Source: Chara braunii
Lineage: Eukaryota; Streptophyta; Charophyceae; Charales; Characeae
Assembly (NCBI GenBank): GCA_003427395.1
Contig: BFEA01000374.1
Span: 8,581-31,350, forward strand
DNA: 22,770 nucleotides
Direction of reading: 5' to 3'
Shown: piece after piece, positions 9,195-17,831 of the stretch
Layout: the number at the start of each line of letters is the position of its first letter
Numbering within the stretch: position 1 is the first letter of the stretch
Notes under the pieces: generated by a model
Databases searched by the model: none
Seen by the model: the letters and a program-made list of their open reading frames with translations, nothing else
Told to the model about the DNA's origin: nothing
Program-made: the position numbers and the translations under genes

Positions 9195-10102
9195 GTGCAG
9201 CAGCCTGCACCCCAAGCCTCACAACCTGGAGTAGTGCAGGTACTGGGACAAGGACAGTGGGTCCCAAAGATTGCCATCACATCATCCAAACCCTTCTCAG
9301 CTGATAAGAAGGGTGAGGACCTCGACACATGGTTGAGGATGGTGCCAGTCTACGTGAAGTGCAATTTGAACCTTGCCTCAGGAGGAAGTGCTTGTGGCTG
9401 CCTCCTATCTTGAGGGGAGTGCAGGGAGGTGGTTAAGCAGGTACGTGCAATTACAGGGGTACCGTCATGACTTCCGCACTTGGGCGGTCACCCAGAAACT
9501 GGGTGATTTCATCAAGCTGGTGGAGGACGGGTGGCATGGCCCGCAGGAGGCTCAAAAGGCCACGGACGGGATATTGACCCTGAGCTCAAGGAAGTTCAGG
9601 TCAGTAAGGGATGCCACGAACGCGGTAGAGCGTCTGATCTGTGTTCTTGGAGTGCGCTACGACCCCCAGGTCTTACTTACCACTTACCTAAGGTGTTTCC
9701 CTATAGAGCTCAGGAATGGCAAGTGAGGCCATGATCACAGTACACAACTTTCCCTCGTGTAGCAAGAAAGCCCTAGATTTAGAAGCAAAGATCGAGCATG
9801 GACACCAACCCACAACAGATGGTAGGAAAAAGTCACTGCCTCCTAACTGGAAGGCTAGGGGCCACATTATGTTTGTCGATAAGGATGGTAACACCATTGA
9901 GTTAGACAACGACTTCCAGGTGGGAGTAGGGTCAGAGGCGGGTAGCGCAGAAGCTTCAGGGGGTGGAGCAGTCGCTGCCTCAGTACAAAAAGGTAAGGCG
10001 ACCGGTAGACGCCATGGAGGTTCCCGGTCAAAGAGTCAAGTAAACCCCAATGTTCCTCTATGGGAGAAAGCAGGGCTTTCGGAGCGCATCGGTCCGACAC
10101 CG
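9195..10102 (+). pseudogene. Element B gag capsid domain (frameshifted)
   Basis: Capsid sequence runs over three frames. At 9195-9375: KPFSADKKGEDLDTWLRMV. After a frameshift near 9375: EEVLVAASYLEGSAGRWLSR, WAVTQKLGDFIKLVEDGWHG and FRSVRDATNAVERLICVLGV, ending LRCFPIELRN. After another near 9716: SCSKKALDLEAKIE and VPLWEKAGLSERIG. The pattern (DLDTWLR, YLEGSAxRWL, a helix-rich second half with Arg-rich packing) is that of Retrotrans_gag capsids, which form the virus-like particle. It ends in the basic linker just before the zinc knuckle, where about 7.3 kb of foreign DNA interrupts it. The rest of gag resumes near 17467. Confidence 0.85.
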
Positions 10103-10565
10103 CACAAGACAACGCACAAGACAACGCGGGACCCTTCCGGCCGCGTCACGCAGGAGTTGGTCTTTAATCCTCGTCGCGATATATACATGGAGCTTCCGCA
10201 AGCCACTCCGACCGAGTGCGCCAGCCATACCTCTCGCGAGCCCCTACGACCGGGTAGGGCCTACGTGAGGCACGACTTACCTCCACCTTACGGGAGTTGT
10301 CACCTCCCTTCGGTGGGCGTATCCCCGCCGAGCTACCAGTCCACAGTACGAAAGTTGATCGGCTGCAATCGCAGAGGTGGACCAGCCGAGGGCGTTTCTC
10401 GTTCGCTGTAGCATAGGGGGTACGCACGGTATTACGCCTCTATCGAACCCGCACGCGAACCGGCATCTCGGGGGGCTGAGGTCCCAAGCGCGACTCGTCG
10501 TCGGTCGACTAGGACGCATCCCACACGCCACGTGCACACTACTATAAAGAACATAAAAAATAAAA

Positions 10566-10600
10566 ACACACACACACACGCACATACATATACATATACA
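10566..10600. repeat. (AC)n and (ATAC)n simple repeat
   Basis: Short (AC)n run to about 10579, then CACATACATATACATATACA. Flanked on the left by the A-rich CTATAAAGAACATAAAAAAT. Confidence 0.9.
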
Positions 10601-10941
10601 GAGCGACACTGAACAAACAACGCGACAACACTCCTTGTCCCTTAGTAGTCATCCCATAATTCTCAGATGCGGAAATCGGATAGGAGTCACGTGCGAGACT
10701 TAGTATAAAACCGCGCGGACGTAGGGCTAACTCATATCGACTCGCAATGCAAGCGGTTGAATGATAGCATACTATGTAGTACCCATACTCATGCAATCCT
10801 CGTTAATCTTGAGGGTAGAGTTCGACACTCAACTATCGGTTGATACGCGCCTTGAGGGATTGATCTCTCGATGTTGGACAACCACCAAGTGCGGTTGAGA
10901 ACCACACCCTCTTCTGCACCCTGCGAAGAGTGGGTGGTACA

Positions 10942-11005
10942 CAGGTTCATACCTGCGGTGGCGATCATCTCTTATCGCCCTAGAAACCAGCTCCATCATC
11001 TAGGG
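10942..11005. repeat. Three hairpins in a row
   Basis: CAGGT/ACCTG (10942-10946 with 10951-10955), GGCGAT/ATCGCC (10960-10965 with 10974-10979) and CCCTAGA/TCTAGGG (10978-10984 with 10999-11005). All stems are perfect; the last two overlap by two bases. A structured transcript is possible. Confidence 0.6.
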
Positions 11006-11591
11006 CCTGGAGAGAAATCAAGGGGTTTGACTTTGACGGCTGCCACGGACTACAACGTCCAACCATAGAAATTCTAAAGAGCAAAGGCTAAAAGGGAAAG
11101 TCTCATTTCCCTCGAAAACATAATCTGTTTAACCCTTACGCGCGGTCATTGTAGCCCGCACGAAACACTCGGGACATATATATTCACATATATAGAGAGG
11201 ATTATAAATATGTGACGATCACTTTTCACAACCACAGTGAGACTCCTCTCAGCCATATATATATGTATGTGAGCGCAGGCAGTCAAATCCAAAGTCCGAA
11301 TCATCAAACATACCTTCAATCACATCAAAGATTCAACCAAAAAGTCCATGCACTACATGGGTTCAACTTCAACCATTCTCTGCACTCACACCCTTTGCTT
11401 TTAGCCATACAAGCCTCACTCTTTGTGCAACTCTCAAAATAAAATACTCGGTACTTTTCTTCAAATGGCCATTCAAATAAAGTCCAAGCAAAAACACAAC
11501 AAAACAGTTCAAATCACAAGGCTAAAATCCTTAGGTTGAGTGGCAAGAGTGGATTGGAGTCGAGTCGTAAACCGACGAATCGGCAACCGAC

Positions 11592-11610
11592 CTGTTATCA
11601 ATGATAACAG
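11592..11610. repeat. Near-perfect palindrome CTGTTATCA-A-TGATAACAG
   Basis: Nine-base arms around a single A. As DNA it is a dyad that could bind a dimeric protein; the centre is too tight for a normal RNA hairpin without opening the inner pairs. A second perfect hairpin, ATGGAGA/TCTCCAT with a 4-base loop, lies at 11720-11737. Confidence 0.85.
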
Positions 11611-11790
11611 AAGATGATCCTCGTAGGGTCAAGCTGAATCTATCCCAAATCCTGAATCAATCGATCAAGAAGACCTGTAACATAAGATAGGTCAATCCCC
11701 AAGCTAAATTTATAAGTCCATGGAGAATACTCTCCATATCATGATCTCACTCAAGGTTCTTCTGCAAACTAAGTCTAAGCTTACCTCTAC

Positions 11791-12430
11791 GCCAGTCCCT
11801 AAAGAAAGGTAGACCCTAACAGAATCTCCTCTATTCATGGTGGATTGTCAGAATTGCCACATGTCAAAATATAATCTAACTCCTCTAAACTAAGATAATT
11901 TCGGCAGCGCTTCCTGTAGGAGAAGTGTCTTGCCAATATTTATAATAACTCAAATATGAAAACAAAAACAATCTCTAACTCTTGAAAGTCAAAATTTGTC
12001 TAGCTCCCTGAATTAGTAAAAATTTAGGCAGCACCTCCTTTAGAAAGGTAGACTTCCCAGATTTATACTAAGTCAGATATGAACTCAAAAATAAGACCTG
12101 AGTTCAACTAAAACAAACTTTAACTAACTCCTTAGATTTGTAGAAATTTCGGCAGCGCTTCCCGTAGAGAAAGTGTTATTCCAAGATTTATACAAAGCTA
12201 AGTTCAGAATTCAAAGTGACTTTGACTTCTCAAGGTCTAATTTTGTCTAACTCCCTGAATTCGCAAAAAATTGGGCAGCACTCCCTTTAGAAAAGGAGGC
12301 TTTCCAAATTTTTACTAAGCCAAAAAGTCAGAAAAACTGGACTTTGAAAAGAAGGAGTTTTGTAGAAATTTTGGCAGCGCTTCCCGTAGAGAAAGTATTA
12401 TTCCAAGATTTATACAAGACCAAGTATAAT
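11791..12430. repeat. Degenerate ~124-bp tandem array with GGCAGC(G/A)C core
   Basis: The core GGCAGCRC begins at 11903, 12027, 12151, 12274 and 12373, giving spacings of 124, 124, 123 and 99. A more diverged copy starts near 11791. Copies alternate between a form with GGCAGCGCTTCCCGTAGAG (third and fifth almost identical over some 60 bp) and a form with GGCAGCAC then CTTTAGAAAAGG, so the higher-order period is about 248 bp. Between cores lies a recurring CTAACTCCCTGAATT-like spacer. No coding sequence. Confidence 0.85.
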
Positions 12431-12676
12431 AAATGATCCTAAAAAATGCAGAAATCGACCTAAGTCAAAATAAACTTAACTCAGAAAATGCATGAATTTG
12501 AAAGTAACTCCTATGGCTCTAGCACGTGGCGAGCAACTAAAGCAACTACCTATCAAACTGAAACTCAAACTAGGTAGTCATCTCACTCAGTCACATGCAG
12601 GTCAAACCAGAAAGGTCAGTACTCTCAGCATCCCCAAAGTCATCTTAACAAACAATAGTTCATAATCTTTCAATGA
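12431..12676. other. Spacer between two repeat arrays
   Basis: AT-rich, no gene. It holds a perfect 8-bp hairpin, ACTACCTA/TAGGTAGT, at 12545-12552 with 12571-12578 (18-base loop). Confidence 0.5.
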
Positions 12677-13382
12677 TTTATCCCTTTATACCCAGCTTAC
12701 ATAGGGATAAAGCTAGACCACCCAATCTTATGGGAACCTTTCTAGCTTAGCCATAAAATATACATAAACACAGGGCACTACAACTTTTCTCTTCTTTGGG
12801 CACATGACTAGGCCATCCTAGTGGCCCTGAACCTTTTGAGTATCCAAGTTATATATAATTATCTGCACTTTGTCTTTTAAGGCAACATATGACTGAACCG
12901 GTCATCTTAGATCAAGATTCAGCCTGTCCCTTCTTACCACAAGTTTATTCTTAATTAGTACTCTCTTCAGTTGGTGATAAGTTATAGTAAGACCATCCAA
13001 TCTTATGGAAAAATGTATGACTAGCCTGTTCATAAATAAATAGTATAAACTATAAACAAATTTAACCTTTTGGTTCCAGCATGTGCGTGGCTCCAGACCA
13101 GACCACCCAATCTTATGGGAACCTATCCAGCCTCTTGCCTAAATTCCCTTAAAAAATAAACAAGAGAGAAACTATATAAACATCAGAAATCCCAAACGAA
13201 ACAAGGCGACCAAGCCATCCAATCTTATGGAAAAATGCTTGGTCCCTGAGAATCAAGCACAAACAGCCCTCGCAAGTCAAAGCAACCAGACCACCCAATC
13301 TTATGGGAACCTGTCTGGTCCTTCATGCATTCAAAAATAAACATAGCGCTGGGCCCTCTTATCTTATGGAGACTCTCCCAGC
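12677..13382. repeat. Array of hairpins with a conserved ATCTTA hexaloop and varying stems
   Basis: ATCTTA (once ATCCTA) starts at 12725, 12815, 12904, 13000, 13110, 13222, 13298 and 13361. Inner 4-bp stems differ but pair: CCCA/TGGG, GGCC/GGCC, GGTC/GATC (one G-T pair), TCCA/TGGA, CCCA/TGGG, TCCA/TGGA, CCCA/TGGG; the last copy is imperfect. Outer stems also differ but pair in several copies: AAGCTAGA/TCTAGCTT (12710-12717 with 12741-12748), CTGAA/TTCAG (12893 with 12918), GACCAAGC/GCTTGGTC (13208-13215 with 13237-13244), ACCAGAC/GTCTGGT (13285-13291 with 13313-13319), GCTGGG/CCCAGC (13348-13353 with 13377-13382). A related perfect 9-bp hairpin, TTTATCCCT/AGGGATAAA, lies at 12677-12711. The outer stem is weak at 13000 and 13110. 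Function unknown. Confidence 0.85.
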
Positions 13383-14915
13383 CTTTGACCCAGTCAAACA
13401 TGCAATACTGCCTTCCTCCCACCTTTCCCCCAAATGCAATCCCACAATCTGCTTTCAGTCAAACAATAAAACTGAAATTGACATTGTACATACATTCCTT
13501 TACGTAGTCTGGTTTGTGTCTTGAAAGTCAAACTGAAAAGTCAAAGTAGGGATGCACTCAGTATATTAAGTCAAAGCATAATCAGGAATACAAGTAGTGG
13601 ATTATAGCTGGTTTTATAGAAGGGAAGCAATGGTTACCTTTTAATTCCCTGCCTCCAGAACTCCTCCTGAGTTCCGGCAGAGCTCCCAATCGGTGGGCTG
13701 ACTCCCCACAGAGTCTTGCTGCAGTCCTACCGGTTGCAATCCCGCCTGCCGCCTTCCTCTCAGAACAGGACTAGACTTGGAGTAAGAAGGATAGAGGTAG
13801 AGGTTTCAGACGCTCGAGATACAAGAAAGGGATTGACTCAACTCCCTAGAGAGGGCCTTGAAATCTCGATCCTTTTGAGGGCCCTGCAATGGCCGCCAAA
13901 CCGTGCATGCAACTTGGTTAACTGAAGTCAACTGTCAACCGTTGACCCTCTAGATGATCCTCCAAGTCGCAACAGTAACCCACCTTTCAGAGATCTCAGT
14001 CTTCCCGCAAAACTTCAAGGTTGGGAATTAAGTGTCATAGGTAAGCTCACTAACTCGTAACTCCCCTCCAACCACTGCGCGTAGTAGGGTTATCGGCACA
14101 TCGGCTAAGAACCGAATCCACACTCCGTATCCGGCATGCTATCACTTTAGCCAGCAACAGACGGTGTTGCCGGTTGAGCAAGGAGCTTGCAGCCTTCGTA
14201 ACTCGCCTCCCATCACTCCGTTCGGTCAGAAGGATGGCACACCACCCGCAGGCAAGTATGCAGACCCGCAGCTTGCCCAACACACCTTCGACTGTTGACC
14301 CGAGCGGCACTACAACCCTTGGGCAAACATCCAGCTCCGCAACTGATCCCTTGATCCTTCCGCTTAGTGGGATGAGGAGCGGATTAGCCAATAGGCAGAT
14401 CTCCAATCCCACAGCTTGCCGCCTTCTTCCTCTCCCTCAAGTTTTACAAGCCTGCACTCGCTTCGCCTCAACCACAACCGTCTGCCCAGGCTGAGCGTGA
14501 TGGAACCGGAAGTGAACCCGTCGCTGGGCCCCGTCCAAGTTTGTTCTAACCGCAAGCGGTGGAGCAGTCCGCCGTCGTCAGCACCAACAACTAAATTGGG
14601 TGAAGATGTCGACCCAGCAGGTCATTACTACAACCAGGTACGTGGTTCGCGTCACCGGCTTCACCCTTCGTCTGAGCGGGAATGCATCCCCCGCACTGCT
14701 AGCGGTACTTGCCTCAGCCCGCTCGTTAATCACTCACTCCCGCACTTTCTGCAGAAGTATGCAGTCGGATGCTGCTCTTTCCGTCTTGTCGTGGTAGCAC
14801 TTCGTGCAGTTTGACATCATGACTCGACTTTCGGTTTAACCCGCAACACCTTCTCGTCAACCAGGTACGTGCTATCTTCTTGCCCCGTCACAGTTTCAGA
14901 TACGTGTGCTTCATC

Positions 14916-14918
<3 letters not shown>
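13383..14918. other. Unassigned part of insertion with degenerate short repeats
   Basis: No supported gene. Open frames at 13716-13925, 14174-14494 and 14416-14814 show no domain. The 14-mer CAACCAGGTACGTG occurs at 14631-14644 and 14858-14871, and related CAGGYAAGTATG-like sites at about 14249 and 15247. CTCGACTTTCGG occurs at 14823-14834 and 15131-15142. Several 6-bp hairpins are present (e.g. GGCAAG/CTTGCC at 14251-14277). It may be a decayed tandem repeat with a period of a few hundred bases. Confidence 0.4.

Positions 14919-15001
<83 letters not shown>
14919..15001. repeat. (CT)n microsatellite
   Basis: About 41 CT units without visible interruption. It produces spurious Leu-Ser frames on the + strand and Arg-Glu frames on the minus strand. 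Confidence 0.97.
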
Positions 15002-15003
<2 letters not shown>

Positions 15004-15283
15004 GTGTATTTGGCCGACGCCTCGACCCGGCGAAGTATGTATCCATCTTGCGGCGGTCCTCGCGAAGTGAAAGCCCGGTTGGAACTTGGACATATATGTT
15101 GTCAAGCCTTACGCTAGTTTGTCACCGTAGCTCGACTTTCGGATCGTCCCACCTAGCCCGCTCTAGCTGTCATGTGAGTGCCTCTTCTCCCTTCAACTCT
15201 CCTCCCTAGCGCCCATGCATTCGTGTTGCTCCGCACAGAAGTCCCGCCAGGTAAGTATGGTGCAGATCTGCGTTAAAAGAGGA

Positions 15284-15313
15284 TGAATCTTCCCCAAAAC
15301 GTGGGAAGATTCA
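15284..15313. repeat. Perfect 11-bp hairpin
   Basis: TGAATCTTCCC at 15284-15294 pairs with GGGAAGATTCA at 15303-15313 across the loop CAAAACGT. No T run follows, so it is not a simple terminator. Confidence 0.95.
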
Positions 15314-15424
15314 CGCCACTCTTACAACGAGTTTTTCTGTTCAGTGCAGCTGCCATCCCTGGTATCTCGAATCCTCCCCCTTAACCTCTTAATCGGAGCA
15401 CATCATCGGATTCGCCCATTGTTA

Positions 15425-15960
15425 AAACCGCTACTTTAGTTCCCACCCTGACCGATTCCGCTGAGGTTCGAGTAGTCATCTCGATTTTTCACTCTCTTCT
15501 CACCCCTCTCCTCCATATCCATTGCGCAGCCTATACTCGTCATATCCTAAAATCTACCCACAAATAACTGAAACTAACTTCATGATCTAACTTGAAGCTA
15601 TCAAGAACCCCTATTCAACCTCTTCCTCCACTCGATTCCATGAAGAATCGAGTGAAATCCCAACTTTTTCACTTCCCATCGTCTCCTCTTTCTGCCATCG
15701 CCGCGCGGCCTCGTTCCCTACTAACTCCTAACTTACTAACTTTTTACAAATTCTAACTTCAAAAACATACTCGCCCGGGTCAAAAACCCCTACTTACTCT
15801 CTTTCCTCGCTCATTTTCATCGAGAAATGAGCGAGGTATGCTCTTTCTTACTTTGCCATGACTCGCTCTCACTCCGCTCTGCCATCCTCTTCTCCAAATG
15901 TATCTAGCACGGTTTCCCGCCCAGGTTCCATCCTTCTTCTCCCTCGTATCTTCTTCCCAC
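15425..15960. repeat. ~180-bp tandem repeat with a different perfect hairpin in each of two units
   Basis: Units begin at AACC(G/C)CTA-type sequence near 15427, 15607 and 15786 (spacings 180 and 179). Units 2 and 3 share the flank ACCCCTAYT...TTCCTC before the hairpin and a TTTCTGCCATC / CTCTGCCATC flank after it. At the same place in each unit lies a perfect hairpin of unrelated stem: CACTCGATTC/GAATCGAGTG (15629-15638 with 15645-15654, loop CATGAA) and CCTCGCTCATTT/AAATGAGCGAGG (15805-15816 with 15825-15836, loop TCATCGAG). Unit 1 has only a decayed version. Non-coding, C/T-rich. Confidence 0.85.
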
Positions 15961-16730
15961 TTCTGATGCCTCCGTCAGTTTCTTGGGCCCGGGTATTCGG
16001 CTACTCACTTCCCGTAGTGTAACGACAGGCGCTCCACTTTCGACAAGTCTTTCGCCCCTATACCCAACTCCAACACCCGATTTGTACATTAGTATAGTTG
16101 CGCCATCCACCACGGTCCCCTCCGACCCGTTCTGTCAGCGAACGCCGCCCTTGGCAGGCAGCGGCCCGACAACGCCCGGTCAGCCTGGCGATCACGAAGA
16201 AAGCCTCGAGAAAAAGGACCAACTACCAGCCAGTTCGAGTGGCTCTTCGCGCCTATACCTACATCCTACAAACGTTGTACAGCGGTGTAACTGCGGCCCC
16301 CCCTCCCGCAACACGTGGTCCCACAGCCGTGCAGCAAACTGCTGCACGCTCCGGCTACCCCGAAGAAAACCTCTGATGGAACTCTCCACTTAGACGGCCT
16401 GTCTCTTCCGCCCTTATGCCTAAGTCCGATGGACGTTTTGCAACACAGTTTCGCCGCGGGCCTCCACTGCAACGCTCTGCTGCCCGATATGCTCAGGCTA
16501 ACTTGTAACTACTTTAGCCCCTCGATAGGCAATTCTTACATAGGCAGCCTGTCGCTGAGTCGGGGGCACAGCCCTGCAGTAAGGTCTCGACACGGTCTAG
16601 TGCAGATCCCAGGGGTAATAGCAAATATTCAAATGAGAATTTTGAAGGCCGAAGCGGAGGAGAGTCCCGCGGGCATACTCACACCCAACCCCTCCACTGC
16701 GGACTTTCTCCATCTCATGGGCTAATTGCC
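15961..16730 (+). other. Possible degraded coding stretch, unrecognised
   Basis: Composition changes to GC-rich, with overlapping open + frames at 15983-16393 (136 codons), 16098-16376 and 16315-16725 (136 codons, ending NIQMRILKAEAEESPAGIL...). They are Pro/Ser/Thr-rich and have no motif I know. The helical end could be a Gag-like remnant, but nothing confirms it. A perfect 9-bp hairpin, CGTGCAGCA/TGCTGCACG with a 3-base loop, lies inside at 16328-16348. Confidence 0.25.
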
Positions 16731-17457
16731 CACCGGCTTGCAGGCACGTTGAACTCGTCGGTCAACGTTCCAAGACTGGCAGGGCACAAGGATCCAACCA
16801 ATATCCCGAATACGCGGAATCCGAACGGGTCCATCAAAAGAAGGCTCATATTCAAAGTCATCGACTGTCGTGACGACCACTAGCTCCGATGTCGCCGACC
16901 GCAAAACGAAAGGGGGATAGCCCCGGCGGGCCCTCGACCTCTTCGGTCGCCTCGCGGTACTCTGATATCCCCGCGTCGTCGCCACTCGGTCTCTATCCCC
17001 GAATCTCTTTGCTGAAAGTCCGATGCTGTAACCAATAACACCAGGCCCAAGTCTGGGTCTAGCTATGACGGATACCTAAAAATAAAACGGATACTGTGCG
17101 ACATGCGAATCTTACTAAAAATATTTCAAGGTCGTCTCATTATCGATGTCGTTCTCCGCATGTATGCACAAGTCACAGGCAAGCGCATCAATCAAACGAG
17201 ACATAATCTTTTGAATTTTAGTTTGATCAGAAATAAAAGATCTGGCCGGCGAGCAACGCCGACTTTCACGATCATCAAGGAGAAACAGATCATGTGCGCC
17301 TTAAGTCTGCGCGCCCACACACTCTCTGCTCTAGTCAACCATCCAGTCAACGTAAATCACAGACGCGGCCGCGCCCTCGCGCGGAATACTTAAAATTTTA
17401 AACCGAACTTATTTTCTGCCACTTGCAAAAACCAGGGCGGATACAAGGGTATTCACA
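16731..17457. other. Right end of insertion, no gene recognised
   Basis: A minus frame (16722-16985) and a + frame (17103-17393) exist but show no domain. Short hairpins occur, for example AGGCCCA/TGGGTCT at about 17041-17058 with one G-T pair. No LTR end or terminal repeat matching the left end was found. Confidence 0.35.
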
Positions 17458-17641
17458 CCGACACCGTATAGCTTGTATCCGCTGTGCCCAAAATGGTCAT
17501 AACCAGTTCAAGTGTCGGAACCGTAAAGTGACAGAAAAGATCCCGTTTACGATGGGGCAGGTGCCGGTCTCCTCCGCTTCTCAGGGTAGCAACGCTGCCA
17601 GCAGTTCTGGCACTGCTTCGGGAAACACGTCGGGCCAATAG
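17458..17641 (+). pseudogene. Element B gag C-terminus with CCHC zinc knuckle
   Basis: The frame carries IACIRCAQNGHNQFKCRNRK, a knuckle at 17474-17515 with C-x2-C-x4-H-x4-C spacing, followed by a basic stretch and a Ser/Gly/Ala/Gln-rich tail ending at TAG 17639-17641. The knuckle binds the RNA genome. This is the missing downstream part of the capsid interrupted at about 10102, so gag was whole before the insertion. There is no start codon of its own. The upstream frame differs by one position from the capsid frame, implying another indel. Confidence 0.85.
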
Positions 17642-17831
17642 GAATTACAAATAAGGTCGAGGTGGTGGACACACCCTCACCATCTCGAGAAACAGCCCAA
17701 GCTATTGACTTTGTTGTCGTCCCGCAAACACATTCGGACCAATCGATCCTCTATTCGATGAATGTGTTTGAGTCCTTAGAGGAGCTAGAGGAGGAGTGGT
17801 CTAGATCAGACCACTAACTTCTTGGACGACA
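17642..17831 (+). other. Element B gag-to-protease linker
   Basis: A frame other than that of the knuckle carries an acidic coding-like stretch (NVFESLEELEEEWSRSDH) ending at a TAA near 17815. It is probably the Gag-Pol linker, without a recognisable motif. Confidence 0.45.

Larger units (their letters stand above)
10103..11590. other. Left part of the insertion: GC-rich then hairpin-rich, no gene
   Basis: The first bases contain a 12-bp tandem duplication (GCACAAGACAAC twice from 10102). The open frame to 10411 is only a read-through of gag into the insert. Further right are an (AC)n tract, TATA-like sequences at about 10541 and 10703, and neighbouring hairpins at 10942-11005. No protein is supported. 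Confidence 0.5.
10103..17457. mobile_element. Unclassified ~7.3-kb non-coding insertion in element B gag
   Basis: The gag capsid ends near 10100 and the knuckle resumes near 17470. The DNA between has no recognisable protein domain. The 9-mer CCGACACCG occurs at both limits (10094-10102 and 17458-17466) and may be a target duplication, but no terminal inverted repeats or flanking LTRs are visible. The interior is rich in strong hairpins and in degenerate tandem repeats, given separately. The frame does not close exactly if one 9-mer and the insert are removed, so an extra indel must be assumed. It could be a non-autonomous LTR element, a nest of several insertions or captured host DNA. Confidence 0.6.

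Noticed and set aside
10900-11060. tRNA or rRNA gene
   Set aside because: Consecutive hairpins suggested this, but there is no tRNA cloverleaf, T-loop GGTTCGA box or recognisable rRNA core.
12677-13382. CRISPR-like array
   Set aside because: Copies are regularly spaced, but the conserved part is a short loop, the copies are degenerate, the spacers are related, and the surrounding DNA is eukaryotic with no cas genes.
14869-15209. Open frames over 14869-15209 and 14911-15105 (minus)
   Set aside because: They consist mainly of Ser-Leu or Arg-Glu dipeptides from the (CT)n tract.
10103-17457. Complete LTR retrotransposon nested in gag
   Set aside because: No pair of flanking direct repeats, no primer site, no polypurine tract and no pol were seen, so only an unclassified insertion is supported.
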